Positions 26,470 to 34,684 of a stretch of 54,627 nt of DNA are shown here, piece after piece. Below the pieces are notes generated by a model, which was not told where the DNA came from, searched no databases, and was given only the letters and a program-made list of their open reading frames with translations. Source of the DNA: an uncultured Clostridia bacterium (GTDB lineage: Bacteria; Bacillota; Clostridia; Christensenellales; UBA1242); contig CALVZK010000007.1 of NCBI GenBank assembly GCA_944372505.1, forward strand, positions 1-54,627, given 5' to 3'. The stretch's first letter is position 1. Each line of letters starts with the position of its first letter. The position numbers were made by a program, and so were the translations under genes.

Positions 26470-27216
26470 ATGCAAAAATTGTCACAGTTACCAAAAAAAA
26501 TAACATGTCCTAGATGTGGACTTAAAATATATGAAGGAGCATATAAGTGTCCTGATTGTGGGCTGATTTTTTCAAGACTTGAACTTGCAACTAATAAAGA
26601 TGCAAAAACTTTAATTAGGAAAAAAGAAAAAGATTTTGTTCTTAAATCATCACAATTACCTGAAGATGTTAGTTTTATTAAATTATTAATGCTTGCTATT
26701 TTTTTAGGTCCTTTGGGGGCTCATTGCTTTTATGTAGGGAGATATTGGCGTGCTAGTTTTCTACTGATAGATATGATTGCAATATTCTTTCTTGTTCTAT
26801 TTAATTCATATTTAATTCAAGTTGATGAAGGAGCTTTAATTGGCTCATTATCTACTATTTGCGGATTTATAATGTTAATGTGGCCATGGGACATATTAAT
26901 GATAATATTCAAAAAATTTAAAGTTCCTATCGCGATTGATATAACTGCTAATCAGGCTTTAAATTGTGAAGATGATAATTTAAGAAAAACAAAAACCGAA
27001 GATGATAATGTAAAAAATAATATAGAAGAAAATAATATTAATAGGAATGATATTAAAGAAATAGATAATCAAACAAAAGTAAAAAATGATAACCAAGACG
27101 AAACGAAAAATCAAACTTTATTAGATTCTCAAAATCGCAAATTAGATAAGCAATATAATGATGAAGTATTATTTGATCCTATTTCATGGAAGGAAAGTAA
27201 TAAGGAGAAAAAATGA
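26470..27216 (+). CDS. Zinc-ribbon / TM2-domain membrane protein
   Basis: 248 residues in three parts. An N-terminal zinc ribbon (two CPxCG knuckles: CPRCG and CPDCG, residues about 13-34) comes first. Next is a TM2 domain (about 73-155) with the [16 protein letters not shown] turn and two helices plus an extra membrane segment. Last is a 90-residue Asn/Asp/Lys/Glu-rich disordered tail ending in [15 protein letters not shown]2 proteins are widespread, with no settled biochemical role. The stop overlaps mnmA by 4 nt (ATGA), so the two are co-translated. Confidence 0.85.
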   Translation: MQKLSQLPKKITCPRCGLKIYEGAYKCPDCGLIFSRLELATNKDAKTLIRKKEKDFVLKSSQLPEDVSFIKLLMLAIFLGPLGAHCFYVGRYWRASFLLIDMIAIFFLVLFNSYLIQVDEGALIGSLSTICGFIMLMWPWDILMIIFKKFKVPIAIDITANQALNCEDDNLRKTKTEDDNVKNNIEENNINRNDIKEIDNQTKVKNDNQDETKNQTLLDSQNRKLDKQYNDEVLFDPISWKESNKEKK

Positions 27217-28307
27217 GAATAGTTGTAGGTATAAGTGGTGGGGTTGATTCTTCTGTTGCCGCATATCTTTTAAAAGAACAGGGACATGATGTTATTGGGT
27301 TTTTTATGGTTAATTGGCAAGAAAAAGATGGAAGTTGTACAGCGGAAGAAGATTATGAAGATGTTAAAAGAGTTTGTAATAAAATAGGAATTCCTTACTT
27401 TTCAGTTAATTATTCTAAAGAATATTATGATAGGGTTTTTAAGCATTTTTTAGAAGAATATGAAAAAGGTAGAACACCAAACCCAGATGTTTTATGCAAT
27501 AGAGAAGTAAAGTTTGGTCCTTTTCTTGAACAAGCCAAAAAGTTGGGAGCAGATATGATCGCTACTGGTCATTACGCAAAAAAAATAGAAAAAAATGGGT
27601 TATATTATTTGGCAAAAGCAGATGACTTGAATAAAGATCAATCATATTTTTTAAATCAACTAAATCAAGAACAATTAAAAAGTGTTTTGTTTCCTTTAGA
27701 GAACATAGATAAACCAACAGTTAGAAAAATAGCACATAAACTTGATCTAGTTAATGCAGATAAAAAAGATAGCACAGGTATTTGTTTTATTGGAGAAAGA
27801 AATTTTAAGAATTTTTTGATGAACTATTTACCAGCAAAAAAAGGTAAAATTTTGAGTTTAAATGGAGAAATAGTAGGAGAGCACGATGGCTTAATGTATT
27901 ATACTTTAGGTCAAAGAAGGGGATTAAATATTGGTGGGAAAAAAGGTGGTAATGGAGAAAGATGGTTTGTTGTTAAAAAAGATTTAAAAAATAATATCCT
28001 TTATGTTTCTCAAGGTGAAGATTCCTTACTTTTTAGTAATTATTTATTAGCAAGTGAAATGAATTGGATCCCTGCCATTCCTAAAGAAAAAGAATTTGAT
28101 TGCTTTGCTAAATTTAGATATAGGCAAAGTGATCAAAAAGTTCATGTTATAGTTTTAGATGATAGAAATATTAAAGTCATTTTTGAAAATAAACAAAGGG
28201 CTATTACTCCAGGTCAATATGTAGTCTTATATGATACAAATGGTATTTGTTATGGTGGCGGAGTTATAGACAAAAGTTTTGATATAAATGGAAATCAAAT
28301 TAGTTAA
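27213..28307 (+). CDS. mnmA: tRNA-specific 2-thiouridylase MnmA
   Basis: 364 residues; thiolates U34 of Lys, Glu and Gln tRNAs using persulfide sulfur. The PP-loop [15 protein letters not shown] is at residues 6-20, the first catalytic Cys is in [12 protein letters not shown] (about residue 93), the GHYAKK motif follows, and the second Cys is in [12 protein letters not shown] (about 190). A C-terminal beta-barrel completes the normal length. AAGGAG precedes the ATG within the TM2 gene. Confidence 0.97.
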   Translation: MRIVVGISGGVDSSVAAYLLKEQGHDVIGFFMVNWQEKDGSCTAEEDYEDVKRVCNKIGIPYFSVNYSKEYYDRVFKHFLEEYEKGRTPNPDVLCNREVKFGPFLEQAKKLGADMIATGHYAKKIEKNGLYYLAKADDLNKDQSYFLNQLNQEQLKSVLFPLENIDKPTVRKIAHKLDLVNADKKDSTGICFIGERNFKNFLMNYLPAKKGKILSLNGEIVGEHDGLMYYTLGQRRGLNIGGKKGGNGERWFVVKKDLKNNILYVSQGEDSLLFSNYLLASEMNWIPAIPKEKEFDCFAKFRYRQSDQKVHVIVLDDRNIKVIFENKQRAITPGQYVVLYDTNGICYGGGVIDKSFDINGNQIS

Positions 28308-28359
28308 TCAAGCATAAAAATTATATTTTTATACATCCTATAAATAGGAGGTAAATTAT

Positions 28360-28587
28360 ATGATTATTGCTAATTACATTGCCCTTATTCTTCTTATGAT
28401 AGGAGGTTTAAACTGGGGACTTGTTGGAATTTTTAATTTTAATTTAGTTGCTTTCCTTTGTATGGGTAATAGGGTAATTGAAAGGATTATTTATATAATA
28501 GTTCTACTTGCAACTATTTGGTTAATAATCTCTGCTGCTATTGATGGTGGGATTGTTTTAACTAATGCTTTATATAATAGAGCTTAA
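28360..28587 (+). CDS. DUF378 family membrane protein
   Basis: 75 residues with two membrane helices. The family signature GGLNWGLVGIFNFNLVAFL appears at about residues 14-32, followed by IERIIYIIVLLATIWLI. Widespread in Bacillota, function unknown. A strong AGGAGGT Shine-Dalgarno precedes the ATG, and a terminator follows directly, so it is monocistronic. Confidence 0.9.
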   Translation: MIIANYIALILLMIGGLNWGLVGIFNFNLVAFLCMGNRVIERIIYIIVLLATIWLIISAAIDGGIVLTNALYNRA

Positions 28588-28592
28588 AAAAT

Positions 28593-28624
28593 AAAATCGA
28601 CAGTTTTAATGTCGATTTTTTTTT
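28593..28624 (+). terminator. Terminator after the DUF378 gene
   Basis: 10-bp stem AAAATCGACA / TGTCGATTTT, 7-nt loop, long T run. Confidence 0.9.
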
Positions 28625-28701
28625 ACAAAAAATTATTTCTTATCACATTATAATTTAATATTTCATAAATCATTTTTAGATTATTTTAAAGGAGAAATTT
28701 T

Positions 28702-29046
28702 ATGGAAGATAATTTTAAATCAAAAAAAGGAAATTCTAACTTCTTAAAAAAAGCTTTTAGTTTAGAATATGTTTCAATTCCTTTGTCTGTATTTTCGCTT
28801 GTATTAAGCCTGCTCGTGGTTTTTATGCCTCTCGCTTCTTATACCTTACCTGTTTATAAAGCCTCAATAAGTTTATTTTTTATTGCTTTTATTTTTTCTT
28901 TATCTGGAATTATTATAGAATTTATAAAAAATATTAAAAATGATAAATCTTCGTTTAATGTTCAGTTAGCAATTTCAATGTTTTCATTATTTATAGTTTG
29001 TATAATTGCACCTTTAACAATCAATGCTTATTCTTTTATAATTTAA
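28702..29046 (+). CDS. Small membrane protein (114 aa)
   Basis: 114 residues: a charged N-terminus, then three hydrophobic helices (about 27-47, 53-75 and 86-110). I do not recognise a family. An AAAGGAG Shine-Dalgarno precedes the ATG. It ends just before the tRNA-Ser gene on the opposite strand. Confidence 0.7.
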   Translation: MEDNFKSKKGNSNFLKKAFSLEYVSIPLSVFSLVLSLLVVFMPLASYTLPVYKASISLFFIAFIFSLSGIIIEFIKNIKNDKSSFNVQLAISMFSLFIVCIIAPLTINAYSFII

Positions 29047-29048
29047 AT

Positions 29049-29137
29049 TGGCGCAGAGGACAGGATTTGAACCTGCGGAGGCTTGAAACCTCACACGCTT
29101 TCCAAGCGTGCGCCTTAAACCGCTCGACCACCTCTGC
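29049..29137 (-). tRNA. tRNA-Ser (anticodon GGA)
   Basis: 89-nt class II tRNA on the minus strand. The acceptor stem GCAGAGG / CCTCTGC is perfect, with discriminator G and an encoded CCA. The anticodon arm CACGC-TTGGAAA-GCGTG gives anticodon GGA. A long variable arm (GAGG...CCTC) and the T-arm GCAGG-TTCAAAT-CCTGT are present. Confidence 0.97.
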
Positions 29138-29205
29138 TTAATAACTAATTAAATTTTAACATGACTCAAAATACTTTGTCAATATTTTAAAGATAAAATT
29201 CAAAA

Positions 29206-29231
29206 TAAAAAAAATCGCATTAAGCGATTTC
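29206..29231 (-). terminator. Terminator of the YjzC-like gene
   Basis: On the minus strand, AAATCGC / GCGATTT stem with a TTAAT loop followed by a T run. Confidence 0.8.
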
Positions 29232-29233
29232 TT

Positions 29234-29395
29234 TTATTCTTCGTCCATTTCGTAATGAGAATTTGAATGTTGTGTTGCAGGAAATCTTTGTCCTTTTTCA
29301 AGATAGCAACTTCCGCCACAACGTCCGTTTGCATCATAACAAGAATAATTTCCAGATTTAGGTGCTTGTTCACCAGGTTTCCATTGTTTACTCAT
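29234..29395 (-). CDS. YjzC-like small Cys-containing protein (53 aa)
   Basis: 53-residue gene with a strong Shine-Dalgarno (GGAGG, 5 nt before ATG) and its own terminator. It begins MSKQWKPGEQAPKSGNYSC and contains three further cysteines (GRCGGSCYLEKGQRFP). The opening W/F-x-PG-x-x-AP-x-(S/T)-G-x-Y and the later KG-x-x-FP segment match the layout of the YjzC family of small Bacillota proteins, with Cys residues suggesting metal or redox binding. The function is unknown. It is shorter than most gene callers report. Confidence 0.82.
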   Translation of the reverse strand: MSKQWKPGEQAPKSGNYSCYDANGRCGGSCYLEKGQRFPATQHSNSHYEMDEE

Positions 29396-29467
29396 AATTA
29401 CCTCCATTGTTATTATGTGTTATAATACTATGATTATTCATTTATAATAAAATTTAGCTAAAATTGT

Positions 29468-29496
29468 TTGTAAAAAGATAATTAAATGTTTATAAT
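29468..29496 (+). promoter_or_regulatory. degV promoter
   Basis: TTGTAA (29468-29473), 17 nt, TATAAT (29491-29496). The -10 lies inside the 5' extension of the degV reading frame, which excludes the earlier ATG at 29486. Confidence 0.65.
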
Positions 29497-29521
29497 TAAA
29501 AATGGAGATAATATAAATTTT

Positions 29522-30373
29522 ATGGTTAAAATATGTACAGATAGTTGTGTTGATATTCCTGAATCTATGATAAAAGAAAATAATATATCGGTTTTGCCTT
29601 TATTAGTAATGCTTGATGATCAAGAATATTATGATGGGGTAAATATAACTCCTAACGATATTTTTGAATACGTAAAAAAAACAGGACAATTGCCTAAAAC
29701 AGCTGCAAGAGGTGTAGAGGATTTTAAAGATTTCTTTTCAAAACTATTAGAAGATGGAAGTGAAGTAATTTATTGTGGTATTGGAAATAAATTATCTTCT
29801 GCTTTTAATTATGCCACTAGAGCAAAGGAAGAACTAAATAATGATAAGTTATATCTTGTAGATAGTAAAAGTCTTTCTGCTGGAATAGGAATGTTAGTTT
29901 TATATGCTAGTATGCTTGCGAAAAAAGGGCTGTCTGCAAAAAGTATATGTGATAAACTTGAGAAACAGTCAAAATATAACCAAACTTCTTTTATTGTAGA
30001 TAAATTAGATTATTTGCATAAAGGTGGGAGATGTTCTGCAACAGCTAAATTTGGTGCAAATTTATTAAAAATCAAACCTAAATTAGAACTTTATGATGGA
30101 GTTATAGAAAATACTGGGAAATTTATTGGACCTTTTAAAAATGTGGTAAAAAAATATATAGACGATATGATTTTGAAGTATAATAATTATAAAAAAGATT
30201 TATGTTTTATCGTTCATACTTGTAACAACAATGAATTTATAGATGATGTTGTTAAATATGTAAAAGATAAAAATATTTTCGATAATGTAATTTCTACTTG
30301 GGCTGGAGCTACAATTTCAAGCCATTGTGGTCCAAATACTTTAGGAATAATTTATCTTTTAGAGGAGAAATAA
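29522..30373 (+). CDS. DegV family fatty-acid-binding protein
   Basis: 283 residues from ATG 29522. DegV/FakB proteins bind a fatty acid and, with FakA, supply acyl-phosphate to membrane lipid synthesis; which partner is used here is not visible. It opens KICTDSCVDIP with the family's TDS motif, and has a TAARGVEDF and SKSLSAGIGMLVLYA central region, the LDYLHKGGRCS motif and an SSHCGPNTLGI C-terminus. GGAG is 14 nt upstream. The stop overlaps hit by 1 nt. Confidence 0.92.
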   Translation: MVKICTDSCVDIPESMIKENNISVLPLLVMLDDQEYYDGVNITPNDIFEYVKKTGQLPKTAARGVEDFKDFFSKLLEDGSEVIYCGIGNKLSSAFNYATRAKEELNNDKLYLVDSKSLSAGIGMLVLYASMLAKKGLSAKSICDKLEKQSKYNQTSFIVDKLDYLHKGGRCSATAKFGANLLKIKPKLELYDGVIENTGKFIGPFKNVVKKYIDDMILKYNNYKKDLCFIVHTCNNNEFIDDVVKYVKDKNIFDNVISTWAGATISSHCGPNTLGIIYLLEEK

Positions 30374-30777
30374 TGAAAGATTGTTTGTTTTGCAAAATTA
30401 TTAAAGGAGAATTACCATCTTATAAAATTTATGAAGATAAATATACTTATGCTTTTTTAGATATTTCTAATGATTCAAACGGACACATTTTAGTTATACC
30501 TAAAAAACATGTAATTAATATATTAGATTGTTCAAAAAACAATTTAAATCATTTAATGAATACTGTTCAAACAATTTCTAGACATTTAGTTGAAAATTGC
30601 GGATTTTCTGGTGTAAATATTGTAAATGCAAATGGTGAAAGTGCAGAACAATCTGTTTTCCATTTCCACATTCATATTTTTCCAAGAAGACAAAATGACA
30701 ACCTTAAAATTTTTCCATCATTGCCTAAAAATAAAGAAGAATTAGAAGTTATATGTAAAAAATTAAGGATTAATTAA
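30373..30777 (+). CDS. HIT family protein
   Basis: 134 residues from the ATG in TAATG at the degV stop, with GAGGAG upstream. It is a HIT-superfamily nucleotide hydrolase/transferase. The N-terminal zinc-site remnant is CLFCKIIKGELPS, and the catalytic His triad is HFHIHIFP near residue 97. The bacterial HinT/Hit clade hydrolyses AMP-linked substrates; the exact substrate here is unknown. rnhA follows with no gap. Confidence 0.93.
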   Translation: MKDCLFCKIIKGELPSYKIYEDKYTYAFLDISNDSNGHILVIPKKHVINILDCSKNNLNHLMNTVQTISRHLVENCGFSGVNIVNANGESAEQSVFHFHIHIFPRRQNDNLKIFPSLPKNKEELEVICKKLRIN

Positions 30778-31218
30778 ATGAAAGAAGTTCAATTATATAC
30801 AGATGGTGCTTGTTCCGGAAATCCGGGAATAGGTGGTTGGGGAGTCATATTAATATATAACGGAATTGAAAAAGAGTTGTCGGGCGGAGAAAAAAATACA
30901 ACAAATAATCGTATGGAACTTACTGCTGTTATAAAAGGATTGAGAGCTTTAAAAGAAAACTGTAGTGTAAATATCTATAGTGATAGTGCGTATGTTGTTA
31001 ATGCTTTTTTAGAAAATTGGATTGAAAATTGGCAAAATAATAATTGGAAATCTTCTAAAGGACAAGTTCAAAATATAGATTTATGGAAAGAACTTATAGA
31101 ATTAATAAAAAAACATAATATCAAATGGAATAAAGTAAAAGGACATTCTGATAATGTTAACAATAATAGGTGTGACAAATTGGCCCGTAATGAGATTGAA
31201 AAAATAAAAAAAATATAA
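30778..31218 (+). CDS. rnhA: Ribonuclease HI
   Basis: 146 residues; degrades the RNA strand of RNA-DNA hybrids. Catalytic acidic residues are D9 (YTDGACSGNPG), E47 (NRMELTAVI), D69 (YSDSAYVV) and the late Asp in RCDKLAR. The handle region WIENWQNNNWKSSKG is present. The ATG follows the hit stop immediately, with a weak AAGGA 9 nt upstream. A shared terminator follows. Confidence 0.96.
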   Translation: MKEVQLYTDGACSGNPGIGGWGVILIYNGIEKELSGGEKNTTNNRMELTAVIKGLRALKENCSVNIYSDSAYVVNAFLENWIENWQNNNWKSSKGQVQNIDLWKELIELIKKHNIKWNKVKGHSDNVNNNRCDKLARNEIEKIKKI

Positions 31219-31239
31219 AAAAGCCGTTTGGCTTTTTTT
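31217..31239. terminator. Bidirectional terminator rnhA / DUF4364 gene
   Basis: AAAAAAGCC / GGCTTTTTT stem with a 4-nt loop, flanked by A and T runs. Confidence 0.88.
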
Positions 31240-31795
31240 AATCATTATTTATGAGTTTTTCGTAAATAATTTCATAAATGGTTGGAGCATTTGTTTTCCA
31301 TTTATGTATTGCTTCGTTAGCAGTTTGTCTTGATGGAGCTTTTATGTTTAATGAAAATATAGGTTTCGTAATTAAAGGTTCATAAATTTTTAACTCAACA
31401 TTATAAGAACCATCTTCATTTTTAGAATAAGTAGCATTATATTCCTGAGAAGATTTTACATTTAATCTATTTGCTTGTAAATAAGCAGAAATTTCTTCCC
31501 TAGAACTTAAAGGAATTCTTCTATAAAGATGAGATAAACATTCTCTTCCTTCATATGTTAAAGCAAAAAGTTCTTTTTCATCATTTTCATTACCTATTTT
31601 ATATAATAAATTAATATCAACCAAGTCGTGAATTATTGCTTTGCAATCCATATAATTTTTTATCCAGGAATTTTTAACACTACAAATATCCAAGATAGAA
31701 TCTTCAGTTAGAGGGATTTCCATCTTGTCAATTACAAATAACATAACTAATTTATCTTGAACAAGTTGTTCTTTATCAGTAAGAACTTTTTCCAT
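31238..31795 (-). CDS. DUF4364 family protein
   Basis: 185 residues of the clostridial DUF4364 family. The N-terminal 85 residues look like a winged-helix (LFVIDKMEIPLTEDSILDI ... LTYEGRECLSHLYRRIP), followed by a beta-rich C-domain and a terminal helix. A DNA-binding regulatory role is suggested by the wHTH, not demonstrated. There is no Shine-Dalgarno, and a consensus promoter ends 6 nt before the ATG. Confidence 0.88.
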   Translation of the reverse strand: MEKVLTDKEQLVQDKLVMLFVIDKMEIPLTEDSILDICSVKNSWIKNYMDCKAIIHDLVDINLLYKIGNENDEKELFALTYEGRECLSHLYRRIPLSSREEISAYLQANRLNVKSSQEYNATYSKNEDGSYNVELKIYEPLITKPIFSLNIKAPSRQTANEAIHKWKTNAPTIYEIIYEKLINND

Positions 31796-31801
31796 TTTTA
31801 A

Positions 31802-31830
31802 ATTATAACATAATTTTTACTTTAGGTCAA
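31802..31830 (-). promoter_or_regulatory. Consensus promoter giving a leaderless mRNA (DUF4364 gene)
   Basis: On the minus strand, TTGACC (31830-31825), 17 nt, TATAAT (31807-31802). The ATG begins 6 nt later at 31795. Confidence 0.75.
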
Positions 31831-31857
31831 AAATTTTTATAAGCTTGCAAAAATAGT

Positions 31858-31885
31858 TTGAAATTTATTTACTATATGATAAAAT
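31858..31885 (+). promoter_or_regulatory. Promoter of the acidic hypothetical gene
   Basis: TTGAAA (31858-31863), 16 nt, TAAAAT (31880-31885) with an extended TG, the same architecture as the recA promoter. A GAGG Shine-Dalgarno precedes the downstream ATG. Confidence 0.6.
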
Positions 31886-31913
31886 GTAATAAACTAATTG
31901 AAATGAGGTTCTT

Positions 31914-32636
31914 ATGGAAAATAATCAAATTGAAAATTTTTTTATTGCAGTAGATGATTTAATTAATTGTAAGTTTTTAGTAGCAGAATATAAAATTCAA
32001 AAATTACTACAAGCATTAGCAAATTCAGATGAAATCGTGTCTTTAATAGGAGAATGTCTTGAGCAGTTTAATCGCGATAGAGAATTTGCAAAAGCATACA
32101 TACAAGATGGTAACGGCGATTTTGCATGTAATATGCCAGAAGAAGAATATAAAATAATTTCATTAGTATTTTGCACTTTGATAGATATAGAAAACAAAAA
32201 AATAGATTTTACAGATTTTGTAAAAAGATTTTTTGGAAAAGAAGGGAATGCTTTTGAAGAATTTATTAATAAAATGATTATACCTTTTAGAAATTTAATT
32301 GCTGAAGCATTTTCTTATAAAAAGATATTAGATGATAAAATTGAAAATGTAGAACAAAACTTTTCTGATGAAGAGGAATTTGATAATATTACCGAAGAAG
32401 ATCAAGATGCTTTCATTAAAACACAAAAAATTGCTGTTCAAATTTTGAGTGAACTAGAATATTCTAAAGGCGAAAAATGTGTTTCCAATGCAATGATAAT
32501 TTGTCGTTCGATTATAAAAACAACATCTTTAAGAGATAGTGAAATTACATATTCTTTAGCATTAGCCTTAAAATCATGCAAATTAAAACAAGTTAAATTT
32601 TTAGTAAAAGAAATGTGTGATATTTTAGAAATATAA
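31914..32636 (+). CDS. Acidic helical hypothetical protein (240 aa)
   Basis: 240 soluble residues, strongly acidic and mainly helical, with an acidic patch near residues 143-165 (VEQNFSDEEEFDN...). No membrane segment, signal or catalytic motif stands out, and I do not recognise the family. A GAGG Shine-Dalgarno and a promoter are present. It is divergent from the DUF4364 gene and convergent with ylbJ across a shared terminator. Confidence 0.7.
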   Translation: MENNQIENFFIAVDDLINCKFLVAEYKIQKLLQALANSDEIVSLIGECLEQFNRDREFAKAYIQDGNGDFACNMPEEEYKIISLVFCTLIDIENKKIDFTDFVKRFFGKEGNAFEEFINKMIIPFRNLIAEAFSYKKILDDKIENVEQNFSDEEEFDNITEEDQDAFIKTQKIAVQILSELEYSKGEKCVSNAMIICRSIIKTTSLRDSEITYSLALALKSCKLKQVKFLVKEMCDILEI

Positions 32637-32637
32637 A

Positions 32638-32662
32638 AGAAGATGGAAATCCATCTTTTTTT
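32638..32662. terminator. Bidirectional terminator between the acidic gene and ylbJ
   Basis: AAGATGG / CCATCTT stem, AAAT loop, T run on the plus side and an A-rich stretch on the other. Confidence 0.85.
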
Positions 32663-33582
32663 TATACAATGATTAAAACAATTAATAAAGCGATTAATGT
32701 TGATATTAATGCATGAGTTAACTTTTGTAAAACGAATAACCAAATTGGAATTTGTATTTTATTCAACATTGTTAAAGATTGTAAAAGTGTAGATATTCCG
32801 CCAAAACTAATTATAAATGTAGTTGCTAAAACGGCTAATTTGGGGGATAAACATTTTGAAATATCTAAGCAACCCTTTGTAATTTCTATGATTCCAGAAA
32901 AGATTGATGCGACGGGTTGAGGGAATAAATTAAATAGGGGAGACAATGCTGTTATAATAACAAAAAATATTGCAATAATTGTACCTATAGAAATTATGCT
33001 AATAGCAGAATCTAACACAAGCGATGATAAATCCATTTTGTTTTCTTTATTTAACATTATCTTATCTTCATTATCTTTTATTTTTAAATTTCTATATAAA
33101 ATACCATTAATTAATGCCCCTAATATATGTGAGGTTAAAATGATGTAACCTAAAAATGCATTACCTAACATCATTGTTCCTACTGCGCCTATAATAAACA
33201 TTGGGCCAGAAGTGGAGCAAAAACTTGTCATTTTAAAAGCATCATTTTTTGTAATTTGACCACATTGATATAAATCAGCAGTCATTTTTGCTCCAACAGG
33301 ATATCCTGAAACAATACTAGATATAAAAACATATGCGCTACAAGATGGAGTATTAAATAAAAGTTTACAAGGCTTGGAAAATATTTTTGAAATTTTTTGT
33401 GAAAAATTTAAATTTGTTAACAATTTAGTAAAAAATATAAAAGGTAGAACACTAGGGAGAACATTAAATGCCCAAGCTGTAATACCACTTAATGTGGCAT
33501 CGATATATATTTTGGGAAAAATAATCATATTAATTAAAATGTATATAATAAATATACATAAAAATGTATTATATTTTTTCAT
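32662..33582 (-). CDS. ylbJ: Sporulation integral membrane protein YlbJ
   Basis: 306-residue polytopic protein of the nucleoside-recognition/gate superfamily; YlbJ is needed for cortex formation in Bacillus. Diagnostic segments are LPSVLPFIFFTKLL (about 41-54), IVSGYPVGAKMTADL (about 89-103) and STSGPMFIIGAVGTMML (about 120-136), plus a second copy of the transport-like half near the C-terminus. It has about eight membrane helices. TTGGAG precedes the ATG on the minus strand. It is divergent from pta. Confidence 0.92.
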   Translation of the reverse strand: MKKYNTFLCIFIIYILINMIIFPKIYIDATLSGITAWAFNVLPSVLPFIFFTKLLTNLNFSQKISKIFSKPCKLLFNTPSCSAYVFISSIVSGYPVGAKMTADLYQCGQITKNDAFKMTSFCSTSGPMFIIGAVGTMMLGNAFLGYIILTSHILGALINGILYRNLKIKDNEDKIMLNKENKMDLSSLVLDSAISIISIGTIIAIFFVIITALSPLFNLFPQPVASIFSGIIEITKGCLDISKCLSPKLAVLATTFIISFGGISTLLQSLTMLNKIQIPIWLFVLQKLTHALISTLIALLIVLIIV

Positions 33583-33599
33583 TATTTACTCCAAGAAAA

Positions 33600-33628
33600 T
33601 TGACATTATTCTAACATTTAAATATAAT
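33600..33628 (+). promoter_or_regulatory. pta-ackA promoter
   Basis: Perfect consensus TTGACA (33600-33605), 17 nt, TATAAT (33623-33628). The predicted leader of about 63 nt contains a hairpin at 33651-33676 (ATAACCTTTT / AAAAGGCTAT, one mismatch) that lacks a terminator-like U-tract. Confidence 0.8.
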
Positions 33629-33697
33629 ATGTTTAGTTGCGAGATAAAAGAATAACCTTTTTATAAAAGGCTATTTAAAAAGTTTAAAGAGGTATTA

Positions 33698-34684
33698 ATG
33701 AAAGTTAAAGATTTTTACAAAAAAGCAAAAAAAATGTCTAAGTCTATTGTTTTTCCTGAAGCTGCTTTTAGTGCTAGAACAATTGATGCTATTAAAATTA
33801 TTTCTAGAAAGAAAATTGCTAAACCAATATTGATAGGTGATGAAAGTGCTCTTGTATTAAGAGATAAATCTTTATCAAATTTCCAAATAATAAATCCAGT
33901 TACATTTTCTCATAAAGAAGAACTTGTAAAACGTCTTTATCAAAAGAGAAAAGATAAGGGAATTACTATGGATGAGGCTGAAAAATTAGTTTTAGATCCA
34001 TATTATTTTTCAACTCTTTTAGTGGATATGGGATTTGCTGATGGAATGGTAGGAGGAGCAGAAACTTCAACAGCAACCACAATAAAACCGGCTCTTCAAA
34101 TTATTAAAGGAAAAAAGAAAGGAGCAATAGTATCTTCATGTTTTATTATGTTCGGAAAAAATTCTTTCATTAAAGATGAATGTCTTATTTTATCAGATTG
34201 TGGAGTAATAATGCATCCAAATGCAGATGATTTAAGTCAAATAGCTTCTCAAAGCGTATCAACTTATAAATCATTAGGACTTAAAAATCCGAAAGTAGCA
34301 TTTTTATCATTTTCCACAAAAGGTTCTGCAAGTGATGAAAGTATAGAAATTGTAAAAAATGGATATGAGAAGTTTAAAAAAAGTGGAATTACTTGTGATG
34401 GCGAAATACAATTCGATGCTGCTATGGTAGAGAGAGTTGCAAAAAATAAGTGTCCAAATAGTCCTTTAAAAGGAGATGCAAATATTTTAATATTTCCAGA
34501 TTTAAACAGTGGAAATATTTGTTACAAAGCCATGCAGTATATGGGGCATGTAAATGCTATAGGTCCAATATTACAGGGACTTAAAAAACCGATAAATGAT
34601 TTGTCTAGAGGGTGTAGTGTTGAAGATATAGTAACTGCTACAGCTATAACTGTTTTACAAACAAATGAGGAGGAATTATTATAA
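33698..34684 (+). CDS. pta: Phosphate acetyltransferase
   Basis: 328 residues; converts acetyl-CoA to acetyl-phosphate, with AckA making ATP and acetate. It is the short single-domain Pta. Recognisable segments are ADGMVGGAETSTATTIKPAL (about 112-131), SFSTKGSA and a C-terminal GCSVEDIVTATAITVLQ. A GAGG Shine-Dalgarno precedes the ATG. The stop overlaps ackA by 1 nt, indicating an operon for fermentative ATP generation. Confidence 0.97.
   Translation: MKVKDFYKKAKKMSKSIVFPEAAFSARTIDAIKIISRKKIAKPILIGDESALVLRDKSLSNFQIINPVTFSHKEELVKRLYQKRKDKGITMDEAEKLVLDPYYFSTLLVDMGFADGMVGGAETSTATTIKPALQIIKGKKKGAIVSSCFIMFGKNSFIKDECLILSDCGVIMHPNADDLSQIASQSVSTYKSLGLKNPKVAFLSFSTKGSASDESIEIVKNGYEKFKKSGITCDGEIQFDAAMVERVAKNKCPNSPLKGDANILIFPDLNSGNICYKAMQYMGHVNAIGPILQGLKKPINDLSRGCSVEDIVTATAITVLQTNEEELL

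Noticed and set aside
28311..28334. AT-only palindrome between mnmA and the DUF378 gene as a terminator
   Set aside because: The stem is only A-T pairs with no G-C and a poor T-tail, expected by chance in such AT-rich DNA.
33374..33655. 93-codon plus-strand frame opposite ylbJ
   Set aside because: Antisense to the N-terminal part of ylbJ and runs through the pta promoter; no ribosome-binding site.
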